A DNA stretch of 11,682 nucleotides. Origin: Verrucomicrobiaceae bacterium. GTDB lineage: Bacteria; Verrucomicrobiota; Verrucomicrobiae; Verrucomicrobiales; Akkermansiaceae. Location: positions 1-11,682 of the forward strand of contig CANBTO010000102.1 in the NCBI GenBank assembly GCA_947372405.1, written 5' to 3'. The stretch's first letter is position 1. Each line of letters opens with the position of its first letter. Of this stretch, positions 4,820 through 11,682 are shown piece by piece. Position numbers and translations under genes: made by a program. The notes below the pieces were generated by a model. That model was not told where the DNA came from and did no database searches. It saw nothing but the letters and a program-made list of their open reading frames with translations.

Positions 4820-7768
4820 ATGCAGAAAGCCACACCGCTTGCTCTCGTCTTCGTTCTCGCCGGGACCGCGACTTTCCTCGCGCTTCGTCCGCACGACGCT
4901 CCCAAGCCCACCCCAGCGGCAGTGGCCGAGGCTCCGAAAAAGACCGAAGCTCCCGCCGCATCCGGGACCTCAGCCGATCACGAACCGGAGGCTCCCGCCC
5001 CCGTGCCCAAGATCCCTGCCCGCCCGTGGCCGCAGGCATCTTCCGATATCGCCCCCGCCGCAGGAGCCGTCTTCGGGGCCTTGGACAACGGCTTCCGCTA
5101 CCTCATCTACCCTAACAGCGAGCCCCCAAGGCGCGTCTCGCTACGCCTGCACATCGCCTCCGGGTCCCTCATGGAAGCCGATGACCAGAGGGGCCTCGCG
5201 CATTTTCTCGAGCACATGGTTTTCAACGGCACCAAACATTTCTCCCCGGACCAACTCGTTCCGGAAATGCAGCGCCGGGCCATCGCGTTCGGCGCGCATG
5301 TCAACGCTTTCACCTCTTTCGACGAGACCGTTTACATGCTCGACCTGCCCGACCTGTCCGAGGACACGATGAAACTCGCGTTCACCGTCATGCGGGACTT
5401 CGGTGACGGTGCTCTACTCACCACCGAGGAGATCGACAAGGAACGCGGCGTCATCCTGTCCGAAAAAATCAGCAGGGACAACGTGAACACCCGGCTTATG
5501 GAAAAGCAGTTCTCGAAACTCCTTCCTGAATCACTTGTCCCCAAACGCTTCCCGATCGGCATCGAGGGTATCATCAAATCCGCTCCCCGCGAGCGCTTCG
5601 TCGATCTCTACTCCAGGTTCTACGTCCCCTCGCGCATGACCTTCATCGTCGTCGGCGACATCAAGCCCGAAGCAATGCGCGCCCGCATCGAGGAAGCGTT
5701 TTCCCCGATGACCAATCCCAAGGAACCCGGCAAGGATCCTGACTTGGGAGCAATCCACCAACCCGAAGGCCTGGAGGCTGCGGTTTTCAACGACAAGGAG
5801 GTGGCCGCCACCGAAGTCTCCCTGACCGCCGTCAGACCACACGTTTCTAAACCCGACAACACCGCCACCCGTACGGAGGAAATGCCGCTGCAGATCGCCA
5901 ACTCGATCATCGGCCGCCGCTTCGAGCGGATCTCCAAACAGAAAAATTCGGCCGTCGCGGAGGGAAGCGCCTCCAAGGACGACGTTTTCAACTATGTGGA
6001 TCTCGGCTCCATCAGCATCATCGCCGCGGACGACCGCTGGCAGGAGGCGGTTCCCATCCTCGAGAAGGAGTTCCGCCGGGCCATGGAATACGGCTTCACG
6101 GATACGGAACTCGCCGAGGCGAAATCCAACATACTCAACGCTTACGAACAGAGCGTCAAACAGAAGGCGACACGCAAATCCGAGTCGATCGCCACCGGAC
6201 TCGCGAAGTCGATCAACGACGGTTCCGTCTTCTCCGATCCGGAAATCGATCTTGAGATCGCGAAACACATCCTGGACTCAATCGACGCGGAAACCTGCCA
6301 CAAGGCGTTCAAGGGCTTCTGGGAGACCAACGGCTACCACCTGGTTCTAACCACCAAGGACAAGCCGGAAAACGCGGAGAAGGATCTCGCCGCCCTGTTC
6401 GAGGACTCGCGGGGCAAGCCGGTGGAGGCTCCATCCGCGAAGCTCGCCCAGAAATTCGGTTACACGAACTTCGGCAAGCCCGGCACCGTGGTTTCCCGCA
6501 AGGAAATCGCGGATCTCGGAATCACGCAGCTCGTACTTTCCAACAAAATCCGGATCAACCTCAAGCGCACCGATTTCGAACAGGGCAAGATCCGGATGCT
6601 CGCTCGGATCGGGTCCGGCCAACTCACCCAGCCAAAGGACATGCCGATGCTCGACGCCTTCGCCACCGCGGTCTTCGAGGGCGGCGGTCTGGGCAAACAC
6701 TCCAACGACGATCTCCAGCAGATTCTCGCAGGCCGGAACGTCGGCTCCTCGCTGGCGATCGGCGAGGACGCCTTCACCCTCGGCGGGACCACCACGCCAG
6801 GGGACTTCACGCTGCAATGCCAGCTCATGTGCGCGTCCATCACGGACCCCGCCTACCGGGACGAGGCGCTCTGGCAGTTCCAGAAATCCGTTCCGATGAT
6901 CTATCAGCACCTCAAGCACACACCCGCCGGGCCCCAGCATGAAATGGAACAGTGGCTTCACGGCGGAGACGCCCGCTATGGAATCGCGACAGCGGAAAAG
7001 CTCTCGTCCTACAAGATCGAGGACGCGAGGAAATGGCTCACACCGGAACTCAACAAAGGTTATCTTGAACTGAGTATCGTCGGCGATTTCGAAAACGATA
7101 AAATCCTTCCGGACCTGCTCGCCACTTTCGGCACCTTGTCAGCGCGCCCATCCACCCCTCCGCAGATGGCAGAGGCCCGCAAGGTGAAGTTCCCCAACGC
7201 GCCCGGCAACAGGACGTTCACTTATGATTCGAAAATCCCACAGGCCGTCGCCTTCGACATCTGGAAAACCGCCGGACTCCGCGGCAACAGCAAGGAATTC
7301 CGACGCCTCAACATCCTCGCGGAGATCTTCGGCGACCGGCTGCGCGAGGAAATCCGCGAGAAACTCGGCGCTTCCTACAGCCCGAATGCCGGCGCAGCAG
7401 GATCGGACGCGCTCGAAGGCATGGGTTATGTCATTGGCCAAAGCGTCGGCAAACCCGAGGACGTGGAAAAACTCCTCACCACCATGCGCGATCTCGGCGA
7501 GAAACTCGCCACAACCGGAGCCAGCGCGGACGAACTCGACCGCGCGCTCAAGCCCACCCTCGGCCAACTCGAAAAAACCCTCCGTGATAACAAATACTGG
7601 CTCGGCACCGTCATGAGCCAGTCGCAATCCGATCCCAACCGCCTCGATCTCGCCCGCACCCGCGATGCCGACTACCGCTCGATCAACCTCACGGAAATCA
7701 ACGCCCTCGCCAAAAAATACCTGTCCGCCGGAAACTCGCTGACAGTCGCCATCAAGCCGAAGGAATGA
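4820..7768 (+). CDS. Membrane-anchored M16 zinc metallopeptidase (PqqL/pitrilysin type)
   Basis: A 982-residue two-half M16 peptidase. Residues 5-22 form a hydrophobic signal or anchor segment without a lipobox cysteine, followed by a Pro/Ala/Glu-rich linker to about 75 that probably spans periplasmic space. The inverted zinc motif H-F-L-E-H is at 128-132 (ligands His128 and His132, catalytic Glu131). The third ligand is Glu208 in K-E-R-G, 76 residues further on, the standard M16 spacing. The C-terminal half carries the family pattern R-E-K-L-G-A-S-Y ending at Tyr853, part of the substrate-positioning R/Y region. Length is close to PqqL-like enzymes of about 930 residues. M16 enzymes enclose and cut unfolded peptides, so periplasmic peptide or signal-peptide clearance is a reasonable role, but the substrate is not shown here. 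The ATG at 4820 is the only start giving a signal segment; no Shine-Dalgarno is seen. aguB follows after 43 bp and may be co-transcribed. Confidence 0.95.
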   Translation: MQKATPLALVFVLAGTATFLALRPHDAPKPTPAAVAEAPKKTEAPAASGTSADHEPEAPAPVPKIPARPWPQASSDIAPAAGAVFGALDNGFRYLIYPNSEPPRRVSLRLHIASGSLMEADDQRGLAHFLEHMVFNGTKHFSPDQLVPEMQRRAIAFGAHVNAFTSFDETVYMLDLPDLSEDTMKLAFTVMRDFGDGALLTTEEIDKERGVILSEKISRDNVNTRLMEKQFSKLLPESLVPKRFPIGIEGIIKSAPRERFVDLYSRFYVPSRMTFIVVGDIKPEAMRARIEEAFSPMTNPKEPGKDPDLGAIHQPEGLEAAVFNDKEVAATEVSLTAVRPHVSKPDNTATRTEEMPLQIANSIIGRRFERISKQKNSAVAEGSASKDDVFNYVDLGSISIIAADDRWQEAVPILEKEFRRAMEYGFTDTELAEAKSNILNAYEQSVKQKATRKSESIATGLAKSINDGSVFSDPEIDLEIAKHILDSIDAETCHKAFKGFWETNGYHLVLTTKDKPENAEKDLAALFEDSRGKPVEAPSAKLAQKFGYTNFGKPGTVVSRKEIADLGITQLVLSNKIRINLKRTDFEQGKIRMLARIGSGQLTQPKDMPMLDAFATAVFEGGGLGKHSNDDLQQILAGRNVGSSLAIGEDAFTLGGTTTPGDFTLQCQLMCASITDPAYRDEALWQFQKSVPMIYQHLKHTPAGPQHEMEQWLHGGDARYGIATAEKLSSYKIEDARKWLTPELNKGYLELSIVGDFENDKILPDLLATFGTLSARPSTPPQMAEARKVKFPNAPGNRTFTYDSKIPQAVAFDIWKTAGLRGNSKEFRRLNILAEIFGDRLREEIREKLGASYSPNAGAAGSDALEGMGYVIGQSVGKPEDVEKLLTTMRDLGEKLATTGASADELDRALKPTLGQLEKTLRDNKYWLGTVMSQSQSDPNRLDLARTRDADYRSINLTEINALAKKYLSAGNSLTVAIKPKE

Positions 7769-7811
7769 ATGGTGTTAGACCTCTGTCCACCACCAAAAAT
7801 CCGATCCGCCC

Positions 7812-8666
7812 ATGCCACGCATCGCACTCCTCCAATCGAAGACCTTCGCCACCAAGGCCGAGGCGTTCGACCATCATGAATCGCTCATCCGCCGGGCCGC
7901 GGCGGCGGGAGCCAACATCGTGGTCACCCAGGAACTTTTTCTAACACCTTATTTCTGCACGGTCGAGGACCCGGCCTTGTTCGACCTCGCCGATCCCCTG
8001 CCCGGCCCGGTGACGGACCGCCTTGGGCAACTCGCGAAGGAACTCGGCGTGGTGCTGGTTTCCTCGCTCTTCGAGCACCGCGGGCCCGGTCTCTATCACA
8101 ACACCGCCGCCATCCACGACGCGGACGGCAGGCTGCTGGGTTTCTATCGGAAATCGCACATCCCGCAGGACCCCGGGTTCGAGGAGAAATTCTACTTCAC
8201 GCCCGGTGACAGCGGCTGGCCGGTATGGGAGACGAAGTTCGGCAAACTCGGCGTGCTCATCTGCTGGGACCAGTGGTATCCGGAAGCCGCGCGCCTCATG
8301 GCCCTGGGCGGCGCGCAGGTTCTCATCTATCCGACGGCCATCGGCTGGCTGCCCGCGGAGAAACCCGCGCTCGGCGACGCCCAGCACTGCGCCTGGGAAA
8401 CCGTGCAACGCGGCCACGCCGTGGCCAACGGCTGCTACCTCGCCGCCGTCAACCGCAGCGGCACCCACGATGGCACCGAGTTCTGGGGCCGCTCGTTCGT
8501 TGCCAATCCGTATGGCGAGATCGTCGCCAAGGCCTCGACCACGGACGAGGAGATCCTGTGCCACGATCTCGATTACCAAGCGCTCGAGGATTTCCGCCGG
8601 ATCTGGCCGTTTTTCCGCGACCGCCGCATCGACGCCTACGAAGATCTAACGAAACGCTGGCGTTGA
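7812..8666 (+). CDS. aguB: N-carbamoylputrescine amidase
   Basis: A 284-residue nitrilase-superfamily enzyme that hydrolyses N-carbamoylputrescine to putrescine, CO2 and ammonia, the last step of the agmatine route of polyamine synthesis, in the cytoplasm. The Glu-Lys-Cys triad is complete: Glu41 (T-Q-E-L-F), Lys114 (Y-R-K-S-H-I-P) and Cys151 (L-I-C-W-D-Q-W-Y-P-E). The C-terminal pattern F-F-R-D-R-R-I-D-A-Y-E-D-L-T-K-R-W is typical of AguB as opposed to other nitrilases, and length fits the family. There is no signal peptide. The usual partner gene, agmatine deiminase (aguA), is not next to it on either side. The upstream peptidase gene is 43 bp away and unrelated in function. The start at 7812 has no Shine-Dalgarno; the conserved P-R-I-A-L-L-Q strand directly after it supports the start. 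Confidence 0.93.
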   Translation: MPRIALLQSKTFATKAEAFDHHESLIRRAAAAGANIVVTQELFLTPYFCTVEDPALFDLADPLPGPVTDRLGQLAKELGVVLVSSLFEHRGPGLYHNTAAIHDADGRLLGFYRKSHIPQDPGFEEKFYFTPGDSGWPVWETKFGKLGVLICWDQWYPEAARLMALGGAQVLIYPTAIGWLPAEKPALGDAQHCAWETVQRGHAVANGCYLAAVNRSGTHDGTEFWGRSFVANPYGEIVAKASTTDEEILCHDLDYQALEDFRRIWPFFRDRRIDAYEDLTKRWR

Positions 8667-8671
8667 GCGCG

Positions 8672-8701
8672 CCGTGGCGGCGGTTTTCAACCGCTATGCC
8701 C
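8672..8701 (+). repeat. 30-bp palindrome-bearing repeat, copy 1
   Basis: Begins 6 bp after the aguB stop. Its core GCGGTT-TTC-AACCGC can form a short hairpin. A second copy lies inverted at 9749-9778 and matches at 27 of 30 positions. The hairpin could protect or end the aguB mRNA, although no T-run follows. Confidence 0.85.
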
Positions 8702-8866
8702 ATCGAAACCGATATCGCGCCTGCTTGCAGCCTCCATTCAACCCGAAAACCAAAATTGGACCACAATGGGAGCGCCGCGGACATGGCCGGCCGCAAATTA
8801 CTCGGATTTAAACGGATGATGAAGTGGTTGTGGAATTGATTGATGAACCCGTTTGGTGAAGTCTGA

Positions 8867-8884
8867 AATCCGTGCAATCCGTGG
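8867..8884. repeat. Tandem AATCCGTGC/AATCCGTGG units
   Basis: Two adjacent 9-bp units differing at the last base. The 11 bases overlapping the first unit (AGTCTGAAATC, 8860-8870) occur again exactly at 9349-9359 inside another repeat, so this is probably a fragment of a dispersed intergenic element. The rest of 8702-8949 shows no gene. Confidence 0.6.
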
Positions 8885-8949
8885 TCAAATCCCAAACCGG
8901 CAAAGCCCAATGCCTTTAAGGATTGGCGGACCGTAGCGCTGCCTTTCTA

Positions 8950-9190
8950 TATCCTGAAGGGATTACATCCAATAGCCCGGGGTCGAGGAGCGATAGCGAC
9001 GACCACCCCGGGGTAACTCGGAAACAGAATTCGACCCCAGCAGTGGGTCGCAGAGGGCGTGGGAGTCCGTGGTGGATACGGCTTTCCTTGCACGCCCTCC
9101 GGGGTGCGGATGCTTTGGAATCCCAACCGGGGGTGGTCGTCGCTATCGCTCCTCGACCCCCGGCTAATCTCTGCAATCCCTGCCGGGATA
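8950..9190. repeat. REPIN-like inverted repeat pair, about 240 bp
   Basis: Two copies of one element face each other. The exact 31-bp arm is at 8979-9009 and its reverse complement at 9130-9160. Looser similarity extends outwards, with TATCC...AGGGATT on the left mirrored by AATCCC...GGGATA on the right, and inwards, with GAGGGCGTG near 9053 mirrored by CACGCCCTC near 9092. Each arm is also a hairpin by itself (CCGGGG...CCCCGG with GGTCG...CGACC). The layout resembles REP doublets mobilised by RAYT transposases; no such transposase gene is in the window. Frames through the element are open only because of its GC-rich symmetry and are not genes. Confidence 0.85.
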
Positions 9191-9312
9191 AAGATCTCCT
9201 GCTTTCTCATTCGCCAATCCTTAGAGGCATTGCGGCAAAGCAGGAACCAAAAGGTCTGGCGGAATCCATGGAGCCGTGCGGCATCTTGCAAATCCATGGC
9301 CCGGCCAACGAA

Positions 9313-9416
9313 TTTCGACAGAATCATTTTTCGACAGAATCATTTTGGAGTCTGAAATCATTTCATCCTGAAACCCGAAGCAGGTTTGAACAGGAGCAAA
9401 CGGAGGCAACAGAAGG
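9313..9416 (+). repeat. Dispersed element with CAGAATCATT iterons, left copy
   Basis: Starts with two perfect 16-bp units (9313-9328 and 9329-9344, reading TTTCGACAGAATCATT) and a degenerate third unit to about 9363. It ends in a purine-rich tail with GAACAGGAGCAAACGGAGG near 9387-9405. The same order of three iterons and purine-rich tail recurs in reverse complement at 9490-9590. Confidence 0.75.
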
Positions 9417-9489
9417 GAATTACCCGAGGCCTGAACGGTTAGGTTTTGAGACCCACCCACAGGATGTTGCGGACGATCCTCCAAATCCA

Positions 9490-9590
9490 TGAATTTTCTG
9501 TTCTCCCTGTTTCCTCCTGTTAGAACACCTTCCTTTCTCGGTTCATGATTTTGACCGAATGATTCTGCCAGAGAAATGATTCTGTCATTC
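9490..9590 (-). repeat. Dispersed element with CAGAATCATT iterons, right copy
   Basis: Reverse-complement relative of the left copy. On the minus strand it holds GACAGAATCATT (9575-9586), GGCAGAATCATT (9558-9569) and GTCAAAATCATG (9544-9555), then a purine-rich tail containing AACAGGAGGAAACAGGGAG. The divergence between the two copies is clearly larger than within the tandem units of the left copy, suggesting an older pair or two separate insertions. Confidence 0.7.
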
Positions 9591-9748
9591 TTTGCCAAGG
9601 CCGATCCAGGATCGCCGCCAACCGGGAAGGAAATCTTCAAGTGCGTCAGCGTGATGAAAAATCGTCGCAACCATGCGCGCTTTCACCGGGTGAGGGACTA
9701 ACAAACCATCCCGGCAACTTCGGAATCCGGGTTTAAATTTGTGGTTCC

Positions 9749-9778
9749 GGGCAGGGCGGTTGCAAACCGCCGCCACGG
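9749..9778 (-). repeat. 30-bp palindrome-bearing repeat, copy 2
   Basis: Inverted relative to copy 1 and 14 bp past the sulfatase stop codon on the minus strand. The core GGCGGTT-TGC-AACCGCC is a 7-bp hairpin; one stem pair is gained relative to copy 1. It sits in the same relation to its gene (just after the stop, same sense) as copy 1 does to aguB, which suggests an mRNA 3'-end role or preferred insertion there. Confidence 0.85.
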
Positions 9779-9791
9779 TCAGGCTTCCGGA

Positions 9792-11180
9792 TCAATCACT
9801 TGTCTTCGCTGTTTGCTTCATGATCAGCCCTTCAAAAACCGGAGGCACCATCTGCGAGTTCCACTCCACACGTTTCTTTTCCAGCGCTTCAAGCCGTGCG
9901 GATTCGGAGGCGGCCACGTTGGTCTTCTCGCCGATGTCCTGTTTGAGGTTGTAGAGTTCGGCCGCTTGGCTTTTCTCAGGGATGACAAGTTTGTAATCTC
10001 CGCTGCGGACGGCGAACGCGCCCCTGTCGAACATGCGCAGGAAGATCGATTCGTGAGGCATGCCGGAATCCGAGCCGGTTAGATATGGCATCAGGTTCAC
10101 GCCGTCGAGCGGCCTTGTGGCATCCAACGGAGCCTTGGCCAGCGCGGTGATGGTGGCGAAGATGTCCAGCGAGATCACCGGATTGTCATAGGTCATTCCC
10201 TTCGGGACATGCCCCGGCCATTGCATGGCGAAGGGCACATGGATGCCGCCTTCCCACGGACTGCCCTTTGTTCCCCTGAGCGGGCCATTGTTGGAGGCGT
10301 TGTCGGTTGGCCCACCATTGTCGGAGAGATAGAACACCAGCGTGTTTTCCTCCAGACCCAGTTCACGCAGCGTGCCGAGAACCCGTCCCACTCCATCATC
10401 GACAGCGCTGACCATGGCAGCATAAGTCCGGCGTTTCTCGTTCTTGATGTCTGGAAACCGCGCCAGATACTTCTCGCTGGCCTGAAGCGGGACGTGCGGC
10501 GCGTTGTAGGCCAGATAGAGGAAGAACGGCTGCTCCTGGTGGCGTTCGACGAATCGCACCGCCTCGTCGGAAAATTCATCCGTTAGATATTCCGTCGTCC
10601 TGACCGGCGTTTGATTCCGCAGGATCCAGAGCCGGTAGCTGTCCGCCTCGTCCTTCGCCTGGTTCGTATCCTTGAGCGTGAGCTCTTCGGGGAAATAGCG
10701 GTGACCGCCGCCCAGATGGCCGAAGAACTCGTTGAATCCGCGCTTCAGAGGATGAAGCGAAGGATGACATCCCAGATGCCACTTGCCGATGGCGCCCGAC
10801 TGGTAGCCGGCTTTGCCAAGAGTGTCGGCAAGCGTCGTCTCAGCAAGCGACAGGCCGCTGACGGGATTGCCCGGCGACCACTGGGGGTTCCGCTCATGAC
10901 CGAAGCGCTGTTCATAGCGGCCCGTCAGCAGCCCCGCCCGGCTGGGAGAGCACACCGCATAGGAAACGTAGCCGTTGGAGAATCGCACGCCATTCCGCGC
11001 GATCGAATCCAGGTTCGGCGTGGGGATGTCCTTGCAGCCGTTGAAACCCACATCGGCATAACCCTGGTCATCCGTTAGAATGACGATGAGATTCGGCTGG
11101 GGATTTGCAGGGGCACCTTGCAGGGACGGCAGCCATCCGACGACGGCGGCCAGGGAACAGGCGAGCAGGCTTGATTTCAT
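9792..11180 (-). CDS. Secreted formylglycine-dependent S1 sulfatase
   Basis: A 462-residue sulfatase with a signal peptide at about 1-23. The activation motif C-S-P-S-R (77-81) followed by A-G-L-L-T-G-R marks Cys77 for conversion to formylglycine by a maturase encoded elsewhere. Other active-site residues are visible: Asp37 and Asp38 (L-T-D-D-Q-G), Lys133 and His135 (G-K-W-H-L-G), His229 (A-P-H-V-P), Asp287 and Asn288 (S-D-N-G-G), and Lys305 (R-G-T-K-G-S-P-W-E-G-G). The family removes sulfate esters from sugars or other substrates, here probably in the periplasm or outside. It begins 4 bp after the stop of the GH29 fucosidase gene and is surely co-transcribed with it, so a sulfated fucose-containing glycan is the likely substrate. 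Length is normal for S1 enzymes. The exact S1 subfamily cannot be told by eye. Confidence 0.94.
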   Translation of the reverse strand: MKSSLLACSLAAVVGWLPSLQGAPANPQPNLIVILTDDQGYADVGFNGCKDIPTPNLDSIARNGVRFSNGYVSYAVCSPSRAGLLTGRYEQRFGHERNPQWSPGNPVSGLSLAETTLADTLGKAGYQSGAIGKWHLGCHPSLHPLKRGFNEFFGHLGGGHRYFPEELTLKDTNQAKDEADSYRLWILRNQTPVRTTEYLTDEFSDEAVRFVERHQEQPFFLYLAYNAPHVPLQASEKYLARFPDIKNEKRRTYAAMVSAVDDGVGRVLGTLRELGLEENTLVFYLSDNGGPTDNASNNGPLRGTKGSPWEGGIHVPFAMQWPGHVPKGMTYDNPVISLDIFATITALAKAPLDATRPLDGVNLMPYLTGSDSGMPHESIFLRMFDRGAFAVRSGDYKLVIPEKSQAAELYNLKQDIGEKTNVAASESARLEALEKKRVEWNSQMVPPVFEGLIMKQTAKTSD

Positions 11181-11184
11181 GGGT

Positions 11185-11682
11185 TTATTCGGATGCTTGG
11201 GTTTCGAACTCCTTGCCGGTGTCGTCCATCACGAGCTCAACCACTGCCGGGAAGCCGTCGGATTTAGAACCGGAAATCTTCAACTCGATTTTTTCCAGTG
11301 TCTGGACGCAGTCGATATCACCACCGGATAACAGCGAGAAGGACATGACTTTCCGCGCGATCGCAGGCAGCGTCACGGTGGCCGCACCGGACTCCGCCAC
11401 CCGCACATGCACATAGATCCGGTTGCCCTTGTGGGTCGTGCTGAAAACTCCATCCTTGGGTTGGAACGGACCAGCCTCGGTGCCGTAGATGCTCTTGCCA
11501 TGGGTGGCGAGCCAGTCTCCCACCTCCTTCAGAACGGCCACATGCGTGGGGGGGATGACTCCGTCACGATCCGGCCCCACATTGAGCAGCATGTTACCTC
11601 CGCGACCGACGGTATCGACAAGGAATCCAACGACTTCCCGTGAAGTCATGAGTTTCTGCACCTTGTTGTAGCCCCAACTGCT
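11185..11682 (-). CDS. Alpha-L-fucosidase GH29, C-terminal part (partial)
   Basis: The last 165 codons of a gene entering from the right edge; the frame is open from base 11682, starting S-S-W-G-Y-N-K. The GH29 hallmark W-G-Y-N, then the block N-M-L-L-N-V-G-P-D-R-D-G-V-I-P, and G-x-W-L-x-x-H-G-K-S-I-Y-G-T match the end of the GH29 catalytic barrel. About 85 residues of C-terminal beta-sandwich follow. The catalytic nucleophile aspartate and the signal peptide would lie outside the window. The enzyme releases terminal L-fucose with retention. The sulfatase start lies 4 bp downstream, indicating one transcript and probably a shared role in fucoidan-like or other fucosylated, sulfated polysaccharide breakdown. 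Confidence 0.93.
   Translation of the reverse strand, partial: SSWGYNKVQKLMTSREVVGFLVDTVGRGGNMLLNVGPDRDGVIPPTHVAVLKEVGDWLATHGKSIYGTEAGPFQPKDGVFSTTHKGNRIYVHVRVAESGAATVTLPAIARKVMSFSLLSGGDIDCVQTLEKIELKISGSKSDGFPAVVELVMDDTGKEFETQASE

Noticed and set aside
8950..9190. CRISPR array
   Set aside because: The similar units are two inverted arms, not regularly spaced direct repeats with unique spacers, and no cas gene is present.
9313..9344. Possible replication-origin or plasmid iterons
   Set aside because: Only two perfect units, no DnaA boxes or rep gene nearby, and a drifted inverted copy 200 bp away fits a dispersed element better.
8923..9492. 189-codon plus-strand frame through the intergenic repeats
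   Set aside because: It runs across both arms of the REPIN-like pair and the iteron element; openness follows from GC-rich inverted repeats, not coding.

Overview
The window looks like a piece of a Verrucomicrobiota chromosome, perhaps from the Luteolibacter/Haloferula side of Verrucomicrobiales. This is an inference from gene content and style, not from a marker gene. The coding DNA is GC-rich, the starts have almost no Shine-Dalgarno sequences, an ExbB is fused to DUF2341 and LamG-like domains, a fucosidase-sulfatase pair is present, and one intergenic region is crowded with small dispersed repeats. No phage, plasmid, CRISPR or transposase gene is visible.

Left third (1-3990, minus strand): an envelope operon read from right to left. 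It encodes a TpsB/ShlB-type two-POTRA outer-membrane protein, then a secreted-domain/proton-channel chimera (signal peptide, DUF2341, LamG-like, ExbB/TolQ), then an ExbD/TolR partner, and the first codons of a further gene that leaves the window. Together these suggest an inner-membrane proton-motive-force motor coupled to an outer-membrane translocation pore. This is the most unusual gene system here. Other points in this block are a serine in place of the usual ExbB helix-3 glutamate, a heptamer tandem repeat in the exbB-exbD gap, and a perfect 7-6-7 palindrome upstream of tpsB.

Middle (4000-8666): a gene-poor stretch, then tRNA-Leu(CAG) on the minus strand with its own terminator. On the plus strand follow a membrane-anchored double-domain M16 zinc peptidase and an N-carbamoylputrescine amidase (AguB) of polyamine synthesis, 43 bp apart.

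Convergent intergenic region (8667-9791, about 1.1 kb): no gene is seen. It holds at least three different small repeat families, each present as an inverted pair: a 30-bp palindrome-bearing element beside each flanking gene's stop codon, a REPIN-like pair with an exact 31-bp arm, and a roughly 100-bp element that begins with iterated CAGAATCATT units.

Right end (9792-11682, minus strand): the C-terminal part of a GH29 alpha-L-fucosidase followed 4 bp later by a formylglycine-type S1 sulfatase with a signal peptide. This is probably the tail of a locus for degrading sulfated fucose-containing polysaccharides.
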